From Streptomyces sp. SCSIO 30461 (GTDB lineage Bacteria > Actinomycetota > Actinomycetes > Streptomycetales > Streptomycetaceae), in NCBI RefSeq assembly GCF_037023745.1, contig NZ_CP146101.1:2720001-2784000 (forward strand): a DNA stretch of 64,000 bases, read 5' to 3'. Position 1 is the first letter of the stretch, and every line of letters starts with the position of its first letter. Both the position numbers and the translations under genes were made by a program. The notes beneath the pieces are model-generated. The model saw only the letters and a program-made list of their open reading frames with translations. It was not told the origin of the DNA and ran no database searches. Of this stretch, positions 51,433 to 59,345 are shown piece by piece.

Positions 51433-51456
51433 CCGACCCGGCCGAGCTGAGCTGAC

Positions 51457-52110
51457 ATGGCTGATATGACTGGCATGACAGAGTTCGACACCGTGCCCGG
51501 CTTCCGGCCGACGCATGTCGTCCCCGGTGACGGGCTGCCCACCTGGGAGAGCCCGGACGCCGCCCGGCCCAGCGCGCCCCTCGACCCCTTCCTGCCGGTG
51601 GAACTGCTCGACCGGCGCGGCGACTGGGGACGTGTGCTGTGTGCCAACGGATGGTCCGCCTGGGTCGACGGACGGCTGCTGGTCCCGGTGCCGCAGTCCC
51701 CGCCACCGGCCGGGCAGCCGCTCGCCCGCACGGCGGATCCGCGGCCCCTGCTGGCACGTGCCGCGGAACTGCTGGCCCGTTACCGGCGCGCGGTGGACGA
51801 CCTGGCGGGGGAGCATGCGGACGGGGAGGCCTTCCGCAGGGCCACCCAGGGCATGCGGGTGGGCATGGTCGTCGACGGTGAGGCGATGTGGTTGTACGAG
51901 GCCGAGCATGAGCGCTGGGTGTACTGCGACGGTCGGCATCTGGCCGTGTTCGCCACGGAAGGCTCCCCGCAGGGCGGCGGTGGTGGAAGCGGTGACAGCG
52001 GCGCGGGCGATGAAGGTGGCGAAGGCGACGGACGGCCCACCCGGCCGCCCACACAGATCGTCAGCCGCGAGGGCACCATGTCTGCCGACCGCGACCGCGA
52101 CCCCGGCTGA
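51457..52110 (+). CDS. SH3-like domain protein of unknown function
   Basis: A 217-residue protein. Residues about 20-80 form a small beta-rich domain like bacterial SH3 ('LPVELLDRRGDWGRVLCANGW', 'SAWVDGRLLVPVP'). A helical segment follows, then 'YEAEHERWVYCDGRHLAVF' and a Gly/Asp-rich disordered tail. No catalytic motif is recognised. It follows the FHA-ABC gene by 106 bp and may be functionally linked to it. The ribosome-binding site is poor and several ATG codons (51457, 51466, 51475) are near. Confidence 0.7.
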   Translation: MADMTGMTEFDTVPGFRPTHVVPGDGLPTWESPDAARPSAPLDPFLPVELLDRRGDWGRVLCANGWSAWVDGRLLVPVPQSPPPAGQPLARTADPRPLLARAAELLARYRRAVDDLAGEHADGEAFRRATQGMRVGMVVDGEAMWLYEAEHERWVYCDGRHLAVFATEGSPQGGGGGSGDSGAGDEGGEGDGRPTRPPTQIVSREGTMSADRDRDPG

Positions 52111-52111
52111 G

Positions 52112-53395
52112 CTATCGCGGGCCGTCGTCCTTCGCCCGTGCGGCGGCGCGGCGGCGTACGGACTCGGCCGGCACCGATCCGATCAGCCCCGCAGCGAGCC
52201 CCCAGACCAGGGCGAGCCCCAGCGCACCCCACAGCCGCGGCTGCAGGGACACTTCGCCGCCCAGGCCCTCGATGTCGCCGATCCCGATGACGGAGAGGTC
52301 GTACCGTGCGGTGACGCGGGCCAGCAGGCAGACGACGAGCACGGTCAGCACCAGCGCGACGCCCATCCGGCCGGCGTGCTGCCAGGTCCTGACACCGGCG
52401 GGCGATCGTAGGGCCATCAGGAACGCGGCACCGACCACCAGCACCACGGCGGCCACCAGCAGCCACCAGGCCCGGCCGTCGCGTTCGGACAGCGTGGAGA
52501 GATTGAGCGTGGAACCACCGGGCGTACGCAGCACCTCTTCCAGCTCGTGCGGCAGCGATAGTCCGAGCGGGCCCTTGACCGTGCCGTCCCAGGAGGCGCC
52601 CATTCCCAGGGTGAGCGCCGGCCACGCCAGGTTCGGCAGGGCGAGCAGGATCACCGCGAACGTCCGCCCCGCGTGCCCCTGCGTCGCGGCGGCGACAAGA
52701 CCGGCGCACAGAGCGATGACCACATAGGCGAGCAGCAGCGACAGCATCGCGAACGCGGCCGGCCGCACCGACTCCTGGAAGCGCACCAGCCGTGCGGGCA
52801 GCGGGGCCCGCCGTGACACCAGCAGCGCCACCGCGACGACGCCGACCAGCCACAGTAGGCCGTACGGCAGCGTGGGCCCGATACCGGCGGCGAAGCCGAC
52901 GCGGGGGGAGGCGTCGAAGAGGTCCCCGATGTCGCTGAGCGGGGAGTCGCCCAGCGAGACCTCGAAGGTCTCGCGGGCTGCCGCGGCCAGGCACACGAGC
53001 CCCAGCAGCCAGAAGACCGCCAGCTGGACGAAGCGGAGCAGCAGCTCGCCCGTTCCCGCGACGGCGCGGTGCCGCAGCGGACGCAGGAAGAGCCAGCCGA
53101 TCACCAAGGCGCCGACGAGGCTCACGGACAGGGGCGTCATGCTGAGTTCGGCCCGGGTCTCGGCGATCACCCCTGCGTCCCCGGACAACTGCACGGTACC
53201 GCCCGCCGCCATGACGACGATGGCGGCCACGACTCGGGGGAAGGCGCCCCCGGGCGGCACGGTGCCCGCGACCCACAGACCGAGCGCGGCGATGATGATC
53301 ATCGTGACCAGTCCCGCGAAGGCCGCGGCCAGCGCCTCGGCCCAGCCCCGGACCGATCGGCCGAGGCCGCTCCGGGGGGCTGAGTGCTGGCTCAC
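52112..53395 (-). CDS. Streptophobe family membrane protein
   Basis: A 427-residue integral membrane protein with about 10 hydrophobic segments ('AFAGLVTMIIIAALGLWVAG', 'LVGALVIGWLFLRPLRHRAV', 'LVAAVVLVVGAAFLMALRSP' and others) and little loop sequence. Size, GTG start and position next to the SH3-like protein fit the Streptomyces-specific streptophobe group, whose function is unknown. Its stop is 2 bp from the SH3-like stop (convergent). Confidence 0.85.
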   Translation of the reverse strand: MSQHSAPRSGLGRSVRGWAEALAAAFAGLVTMIIIAALGLWVAGTVPPGGAFPRVVAAIVVMAAGGTVQLSGDAGVIAETRAELSMTPLSVSLVGALVIGWLFLRPLRHRAVAGTGELLLRFVQLAVFWLLGLVCLAAAARETFEVSLGDSPLSDIGDLFDASPRVGFAAGIGPTLPYGLLWLVGVVAVALLVSRRAPLPARLVRFQESVRPAAFAMLSLLLAYVVIALCAGLVAAATQGHAGRTFAVILLALPNLAWPALTLGMGASWDGTVKGPLGLSLPHELEEVLRTPGGSTLNLSTLSERDGRAWWLLVAAVVLVVGAAFLMALRSPAGVRTWQHAGRMGVALVLTVLVVCLLARVTARYDLSVIGIGDIEGLGGEVSLQPRLWGALGLALVWGLAAGLIGSVPAESVRRRAAARAKDDGPR

Positions 53396-53499
53396 GGTGC
53401 CACCGTAAGCAGCGGTGCCGGGCAGGCGCGCGCCAAAGGCGGCCGATCGCGTACGGCTACGGCTTGCAGGCGGTGCGGAGCCGGGGCAGAAATGGGAGG

Positions 53500-54831
53500 G
53501 TGAGCGACCAGCCGCCTCCCGGCCGACCCGAAGGGCCTCCCACCGGTCCTCTTTCCGGCCGGGACTCAGCGCCGTCGCGGTCGCCTTCGGGGCCGCCCGC
53601 CGGGCCGCCGAGCGGAGGCGGATCCCGCCCGCCCGGTGGTGGCCCGCCGAGTAGCGGTGGCAGCACCGGCGGAGGGGGCGGAGCGGGGGAGGGGAGGGGC
53701 GGTGGCGAAGCCTGGTACCGGTCCGTTCCCAAGCTCGCGACGCTCACCGCGGCGGTCGTCGCGGCCGTCGTGCTCGCCGTCGTGCTCACCCGTGGCGGCC
53801 AAACGGCGGCACCGGGCGAGATCTTCATGCAACCGGCGAACGAGAGCGGTCCCGACCCGTTCACCGCCTCCACGGCGAACGGCACGGTGGACGCCCCGCC
53901 GGCCGGCCTGCCCGCATCGGACACCGGCGGGGTCACCCGGTCGCCGTCCCGGACCCTGGTGCGAGTGGTGGACGGCGCGACACCCGCCCTCTACGGCGGC
54001 GCCCGTGCCACCGCGAGCTGCGACACGGAGAAGCAGATCCGGTTCCTCGCCGCCCAGCCCGAGAAGAACCGCGCGTTCGCCGCGGCCCTTGGCATCGAGC
54101 CGTCCGCCGTCGCGACCCGCCTGCGCGCGATGACCTCCCTGCGGCTGAGGCTGGACACCCGGGTCACCAACCACGGTTACCAGGACGGCAAGGCGACCGC
54201 CTACCAGGCCGTTCTGCAAGCCGGTACGGCCGTACTCGTCGACGAGCGGGGGCTGCCACGGGTGCGCTGCGCCTGTGGCAACCCCCTGTCACCGCCCGTG
54301 GAGGTCCAAGGCGATCCGAAGCGGACCGGTACGAGCTGGTCCGGATTCGACCAGGCCCGGGTGGTGACCGTCCGGCCCGCGTCGCGGACCGTGGACGCCT
54401 TCGTCGTGCTGGACTTCGGGGACGACACGTACTTCTCCCGTGAGCGCGCCGGCACCGGTGCCCACGACAGGTCGGTGGCGCCTCCCGAGGACCCCGCCAC
54501 CCCGACCGAGGTCCCCGAGCCGGTGCGGAGCGACGATTCGCCCCCGACCGGAAAGCCGCCGGATTCCCCCCGGGCCACCAGCCCGGGGGAGAGCCCCGTG
54601 AGTGCGACCTGCGAACCGGGTGACGGCGCCCCGGGCTGCCCGCCGACCACGCCGCCCAGCGAGGGTTCCGGCCGGGAGTCGCATCCGTCCGACGGCCCGG
54701 CGACACCACGGCCGTCGGACGGCGAACCCGAGCAGCGGGAGACCCCGCCTCCGGGCACACCACCGATCGAGCCGCCGACCGGCGTCCCCGACGGCGGGCC
54801 GGTCACCCCGGAGTCCTCGCCCGCGCCCTGA
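53500..54831 (+). CDS. DUF6777-type anchored extracytoplasmic protein
   Basis: A 443-residue protein: a Pro/Gly-rich cytoplasmic N-terminus (about 1-72), one transmembrane helix ('LATLTAAVVAAVVLAVVL', about 80-98), a DUF6777-like extracytoplasmic domain (about 105-320) with 'GEIFMQPANESGPDPFTAS', 'LYGGARATASCDTEKQIRFL' and 'RCACGNPLSPPV', and a Pro/Ser/Thr/Glu-rich wall-spanning tail. The two or three cysteines could form a disulfide. A GTG is taken as start, though GGGAGG touches it; a TTG at 53464 is the in-frame alternative. Function unknown. Confidence 0.8.
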   Translation: MSDQPPPGRPEGPPTGPLSGRDSAPSRSPSGPPAGPPSGGGSRPPGGGPPSSGGSTGGGGGAGEGRGGGEAWYRSVPKLATLTAAVVAAVVLAVVLTRGGQTAAPGEIFMQPANESGPDPFTASTANGTVDAPPAGLPASDTGGVTRSPSRTLVRVVDGATPALYGGARATASCDTEKQIRFLAAQPEKNRAFAAALGIEPSAVATRLRAMTSLRLRLDTRVTNHGYQDGKATAYQAVLQAGTAVLVDERGLPRVRCACGNPLSPPVEVQGDPKRTGTSWSGFDQARVVTVRPASRTVDAFVVLDFGDDTYFSRERAGTGAHDRSVAPPEDPATPTEVPEPVRSDDSPPTGKPPDSPRATSPGESPVSATCEPGDGAPGCPPTTPPSEGSGRESHPSDGPATPRPSDGEPEQRETPPPGTPPIEPPTGVPDGGPVTPESSPAP

Positions 54832-55076
54832 TGGCCCGATCGCACGGATGCGCCCGCCTCGGCCCAGGACCGGCACCTCGTCGGCTGGGCCGAGCCCGAC
54901 CCCCGCGGGGCGGTGACCCCAGCTTGCGCCACGGCCCTACCGCTCGCGCCATCTGGTGGCGACATCCCGACGGGAATGCCGGTTCCATCGTTCCGAGTAG
55001 ATCTCGAACGGTTGTCCATGATCCTGCTCGGAGTCTCGATGGTCCTGGCGGCACCCCGAGGTGCCGACGCGTTTGA

Positions 55077-57296
55077 TCAGACCGTAGTACGGCCCTCGTC
55101 GCCGCGGCCACGCCGGGGACGCATCGAGGCCTCGACCGTCGGCTCGACCCGGGAGAGCTGCGCCAGCAGGCTGTTCAGCCACACTTCGAGGTCGATCAGC
55201 ATGGGCAGCGGACGATCGTCGGTAGGCACGGGGACGCGGGTGGTGTCCATGGTCCGATGACATGCGTTGTCGTCGGCGGCCAGCTCGGCGATGTGGTCGC
55301 TGGTCTCGCCCAGCCTGGCTGCGCTGTCCCGGGCCCAGCTCGCCGCCTCGTACGGGACCGGCACCACCGGAAGGTCGATCTTCGGCAGCCACAGCGCACC
55401 GAGGAGCAGGTGCTCCGTCGCGACCAGCACACCGTGCCAGTCGGCGTAGGGCCCGGAGGAGAGCGGCGGTTCGCTGCGGAACTGGGCGTACGCCGTCTCC
55501 GCGAGCCGCAGCCGGTGCAGGGCCGGCAGCGTCGAAGGCGGCGGCTTGGCGCCGGGCGGGACGGCCAGCAGTACTTCGACGGTGCCCGTGACCAGTGGGC
55601 GGTACGCCCGCAGCAGCTCCGCCATGGTCCGGCGCACCTCACGCCGGGCACCGGCCGGCCAGGCGATCAGTCCGCACAGCAGTCCGATCATGCTGCCCGT
55701 GACGATGTCGATGATCCGTTCCTCCGCGAGCTGCCATGACGCGGGCGCCATCTGGGCGAACACACAGGCCACCACCAAGGTGAACAGCGCCTGCGACCAG
55801 GCGATCCCGAGCATGGGGCCCAGTGCGAAGGCGGCGAGCATACCGGGCACGAACACGATCGCGTACGCCACGGAGTGCTGGCCGAAGCCCACGAGCAGCG
55901 CCCCGGCGGCCACCGCTCCCACGAGGTTGCCGAGCAGTGCCTGACGGACCGTCCACCAGGTCTCTCCCGCGGTGGTACGGCCCAGCGTCAGCACCGCGAG
56001 CAGCACCCAGAACCCGTGCGCCAGGTCCAGCGATCCCGCCACGAGCCGGGCGGCGCCGAGGCCCAGGGCGATGCGCACCGCGTTCTGGAACATCACCGAG
56101 TGCAGGGTCATGTTCCCCAGCAGGCGCTTGGCCCAGAGGCGCGAGGTGCTCATGTCCGCGTACCAGAAAAGCTCCTGCGGGGGGATCGGTTCCGTCATGC
56201 GCCCCACGAGACCCACCTGGATGGAGGTCTCCACGATCCGCGCGGTCTCGGCGACGCCCAGCACCAGCGCCTGCCGACGCAGCAGGGGCACCGACGGTAC
56301 GCCGCCCGGTGGCCCGATCGCCTGCCTGATCCGCAGCGACTGGAAGTCGGTCATGGCGTCCGCGAGCGTGCCGGTGAGCGCGGGCGGACGGCCCTCGCGC
56401 AGGGCCGCCGCCGTTTCGGTGCACAGCCGGGAGACGCGTTCGAGCAGGGTGTCGCACGAGGTGCGGGCGAGTTCCCTGGCACCCGGGGACTGCCTCGTCT
56501 CCTGGACCGGTGCGGTCGCGTCCGAGTCAGGCACCCGGTCCGATGCCGGGGCGCGGTTCGACTCGCGGTTCGTCTCGCCGTAGCGGGCGAGCTGGTCGAG
56601 GAGGCGGCGGACCGCGTTGCTTCCTTGCGCGAGGGCCCGGTCGCGGCGCCCGGGGCCGGCTGGTCGTTCGGCCGGCGGCAGTTTGGAGAACCTCAACTCC
56701 TGACCGGTCGCGCGGAGCCGCTCGGGCGGGATCGCGGTGGGGTTGGCGGCGGCGGCGGCGGCGATGTCGAGGGCGTCTGCCAGCCGCGTCCGGTAGCCGG
56801 GCGGCGCGGGCGCGGGGAGCATCACCACCTCGAAGGCGGCGAGCAGCAGCACGCCCACCGCGAGACCGGCCAGTCGGAGCACGAGGGTGTCGGGGGCATA
56901 GGGCGGGAAGCACGCCAGGATGTAGAAGAGCTGGAGTCCCGGAGCGGCTCCGGCGGGCAGTGGACCGGCGACCGCGGAGAAGGCCAGGCAGAAGCCGACG
57001 ACCAGCATCCCCAGCACCGCGGCCCAGGTGTGTACCGCCAGTAGCGTGCCCAGGGTGACCAGCAGCAGCCCCACGGGCAGTGCCTTGAGCATCGCGACGG
57101 AGCGCTGGCGGCCCGACCCCGGGATCGGGGAGAGCGCGCCGAGTGCGATCGGCGCGAACAGCGCGTACAGCGCCAGTTCGGGTTGCGGCCGGGGCAGCGC
57201 GTAGAGGAACACGTAGAAGCCGATGCTGCTGGCGACCGTCACCCGGATCGCACGGTGCACGATCTCGGTGCGTTCCGCTTCGCTCTTCCCGGTCAT
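55077..57296 (-). CDS. FUSC family membrane protein (aromatic acid exporter-like)
   Basis: A 739-residue protein of the fusaric-acid-resistance/aromatic-acid-exporter fold: a first membrane bundle (about 18-160), a long soluble part with coiled-coil and low-complexity stretches (about 165-370), and a second six-helix FUSC bundle (about 385-530, 'GFWVLLAVLTLGRTTAGETW', 'GNLVGAVAAGALLVGFGQHS'), then a C-terminal helical domain. Likely exports weak acids or aromatic compounds across the cytoplasmic membrane. ATG start is clean. Divergent from the DMT gene. Confidence 0.88.
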   Translation of the reverse strand: MTGKSEAERTEIVHRAIRVTVASSIGFYVFLYALPRPQPELALYALFAPIALGALSPIPGSGRQRSVAMLKALPVGLLLVTLGTLLAVHTWAAVLGMLVVGFCLAFSAVAGPLPAGAAPGLQLFYILACFPPYAPDTLVLRLAGLAVGVLLLAAFEVVMLPAPAPPGYRTRLADALDIAAAAAANPTAIPPERLRATGQELRFSKLPPAERPAGPGRRDRALAQGSNAVRRLLDQLARYGETNRESNRAPASDRVPDSDATAPVQETRQSPGARELARTSCDTLLERVSRLCTETAAALREGRPPALTGTLADAMTDFQSLRIRQAIGPPGGVPSVPLLRRQALVLGVAETARIVETSIQVGLVGRMTEPIPPQELFWYADMSTSRLWAKRLLGNMTLHSVMFQNAVRIALGLGAARLVAGSLDLAHGFWVLLAVLTLGRTTAGETWWTVRQALLGNLVGAVAAGALLVGFGQHSVAYAIVFVPGMLAAFALGPMLGIAWSQALFTLVVACVFAQMAPASWQLAEERIIDIVTGSMIGLLCGLIAWPAGARREVRRTMAELLRAYRPLVTGTVEVLLAVPPGAKPPPSTLPALHRLRLAETAYAQFRSEPPLSSGPYADWHGVLVATEHLLLGALWLPKIDLPVVPVPYEAASWARDSAARLGETSDHIAELAADDNACHRTMDTTRVPVPTDDRPLPMLIDLEVWLNSLLAQLSRVEPTVEASMRPRRGRGDEGRTTV

Positions 57297-57725
57297 GGCG
57301 AGGCCTCGCCGACCGCGCGCGTCCTCACGGCCGGAGCCGACTCAGCGCGCATGGGCACATTCCTCTCCGCCGGCGGCGCCGCAGCGGCGCCGTGGGCCGG
57401 GACGCATCCCATTGTGTGTCGGGCCCGACACCTCCGCAGCCCGGACGATCACCCGGGCGGTGGTTGCGTCGGCGGTGCGGATCGGGGGTGTGGATCGGGG
57501 GTGCGGACGCGACCGGGCGAGCCCGGATCGCGGTGAGCGGGGGGCGGGGCGACCATGGTGCAGCGGGTACGGGGCGGGACGCCGGCTGAGGTACGGGCGG
57601 GCCCGGTTGCCTGGGCGGGCGTCAGGAGGCGGTCGGACGACAGAGAGCGGGCAGGCACAAGCGGGCGGACAGCGCTCAGGCGATCAGTTGATGAGGCGGT
57701 CAGGCGGTCATCAGGAGGTCCAACG
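57297..57725. other. Divergent intergenic region between the FUSC and DMT genes
   Basis: 429 bp without a supported gene. It contains a 13-bp tandem repeat (GGTGCGGATCGGG, two copies and a partial third, 57474-57508) and otherwise GC-rich sequence. Promoters for both divergent genes should lie here but no clear -10/-35 pair stands out. Confidence 0.5.
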
Positions 57726-58637
57726 GTGTACTTGCTCGTCCCGGTGGTATTCGCGCTCGCCGCGGCGCTCAGCAACGCCATCGCCACCGTGCTCCAACGC
57801 AAGGCCGCGACCAGCGTGCCGAGCTCCCAGGGCTTTCGCGCCGGGCTGATGCTCGACCTGCTGCGGCGGCCCGTGTGGCTCGCCGGCATCGTCGCCGTCA
57901 TCGTCGCGGGACTCTGCCAGGCACTGGCCCTCAACACCGGTCCCCTGACGGTCGTCCAGCCGCTCTTCGTCCTCGAACTGCCCCTCACCCTGATCGTCGC
58001 CTCGCTGCTGATGCGCCGCCATCTCGCCCGCAGCGCCTGGATCGCCGTGGCGTGCGTGGTCGTGGGACTCGGCATCGCCATGGCGGCGCTCGCCCCCACG
58101 GGAAACCGCACCCACGTCCCGCTGGACCGCTGGCTGCCGGCTCTCATCGGATGCGTGGCGGCGGTGGCCGTGCTCTCCGCCGTGGCGCTGCGCCGCCCGG
58201 AGGGCCGGACCCGCGCCGCCTGCCTGGGCACCGCCACCGCCATCTGCTTCGCCCTGACGGCTGCCCTGATGAAGGAGGCCACGCACATCCTGGACGACTA
58301 CGGGGCCGTGGCCTTCTTCACCGCCTGGCAGACCTACAGCTTCGCGGCAGCCGGCGTCGCGGCTCTCTTCCTGCTCCAGAACGCCATGCAGGCGGGCCCA
58401 TTGGTCGCCTCCCAGCCCGCGATCACCCTCGGCGACGCGATGGTGAGCCTCGCCCTCGGTGTCGTCGTCTACGAGGAGCAGGTCCGCTCCGGCTGGTGGC
58501 TGCTGCCTCAGTTGCTCGGGTTCGCGCTGATCGGGCTGGGTGCGGTGGCCCTCGCCCGGATCCCGCTCACCCAGGATCTGGTGGCCCCCGACGACACCGC
58601 CGACGCCCCCGCCCCGGCCGCGCAGCCGCCGCCGTGA
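57726..58637 (+). CDS. DMT superfamily (EamA-like) transporter
   Basis: A 303-residue membrane protein with about 9-10 helices, the size and helix rhythm of drug/metabolite transporters ('VFALAAALSNAIATVLQRKA', 'LALNTGPLTVVQPLFVLELPL', 'ALALVVYEE'-type C-terminal 'GVVVYEEQVRSGWW'). The two halves show weak internal similarity, as expected. The GTG has AGGAGG 7 nt upstream, which settles the start over the longer open frame. The substrate cannot be inferred. Confidence 0.85.
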   Translation: MYLLVPVVFALAAALSNAIATVLQRKAATSVPSSQGFRAGLMLDLLRRPVWLAGIVAVIVAGLCQALALNTGPLTVVQPLFVLELPLTLIVASLLMRRHLARSAWIAVACVVVGLGIAMAALAPTGNRTHVPLDRWLPALIGCVAAVAVLSAVALRRPEGRTRAACLGTATAICFALTAALMKEATHILDDYGAVAFFTAWQTYSFAAAGVAALFLLQNAMQAGPLVASQPAITLGDAMVSLALGVVVYEEQVRSGWWLLPQLLGFALIGLGAVALARIPLTQDLVAPDDTADAPAPAAQPPP

Positions 58638-58689
58638 GTCCGAGTCCCGGGCGAAGTCGGCCAGAGTTGGCCAAAACGGCATAGAAAGC

Positions 58690-58713
58690 GTTTCATTGCA
58701 GGTGAAAGGGTCA
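58690..58713 (+). promoter_or_regulatory. SigB-like stress promoter for the SPW gene
   Basis: GTTT, 14 nt, then GGGTCA resembles the Streptomyces sigma-B consensus (GNNT, 14-16 nt, GGGTAC). The spacer also holds a TTTCA/TGAAA inverted repeat 7 nt apart. About 30 bp downstream, AAAGGAGG 9 nt before the ATG gives a strong ribosome-binding site. Confidence 0.45.
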
Positions 58714-58742
58714 CGCCAGGCTCCCAAAGGAGGCGGCCCACC

Positions 58743-59198
58743 ATGACCACACACCCGAGCATCGAACAACACCCCGACCTCGCGGAGATGCGCGCTCGAT
58801 TCGAACGCGCGACTGCCACCCCGCGTGCCCAGGCGATAGAGACACTGGCCCTGCTCACAGGCCTCTACCTCGCCGCATCGCCCTGGATAGCCGGGTTCAA
58901 CGGCCTTACCACGCTGGCCGTGACCAACCTGATCACCGGCGTCGCCTATGTGCTGTGCATGAGCGGTGTCGGCTCGGCATATGAGCGGACGCACGCCATG
59001 GCGTGGTGCGCCATCGCCATCGGTGCATGGACGATCATCAGCCCGTGGGTCGTCGCCGGCGGTGTCGCCACCGCGCGCACGATCGTCAACAACGTCATCG
59101 TCGGCGCCCTGGCGCTCTGCCTGGGTCTTGCCATGGCCGCCATGAGCGGTGGCGCGACCGGTGGCCGCCGTTCCGGCGGTCTGGGCTCGCTGCGCTGA
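58743..59198 (+). CDS. SPW-repeat membrane protein
   Basis: A 151-residue protein with four hydrophobic helices and two SPW motifs, 'LYLAASPWIAGFNG' and 'TIISPWVVAGGV', that define this small family, usually found as paired repeats. The N-terminal 25 residues are hydrophilic and cytoplasmic. Function is unknown; members are often stress-induced in Streptomyces, in line with the sigma-B-like promoter. The RBS AAAGGAGG fixes the ATG. Confidence 0.9.
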   Translation: MTTHPSIEQHPDLAEMRARFERATATPRAQAIETLALLTGLYLAASPWIAGFNGLTTLAVTNLITGVAYVLCMSGVGSAYERTHAMAWCAIAIGAWTIISPWVVAGGVATARTIVNNVIVGALALCLGLAMAAMSGGATGGRRSGGLGSLR

Positions 59199-59253
59199 CG
59201 TACCGCCCCCGCTGACGTGGCCCTCGGAAGCTCCCGGGCCTCCTCGGCGCCCC

Positions 59254-59282
59254 GGCCGCGGACCACTTCCTGGTCCGCGGCC
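59254..59282. terminator. Strong bidirectional terminator
   Basis: Arms GGCCGCGGACCA and TGGTCCGCGGCC, 12 bp perfect, with a 5-nt loop, midway between the convergent SPW and phosphatase stop codons. Confidence 0.8.
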
Positions 59283-59345
59283 CCGCGGCCTTCGGCGTCC
59301 CCCGGCACCTCCGCGTGAGCCGACGCGTCGCCCCGGCGGCAGGCT

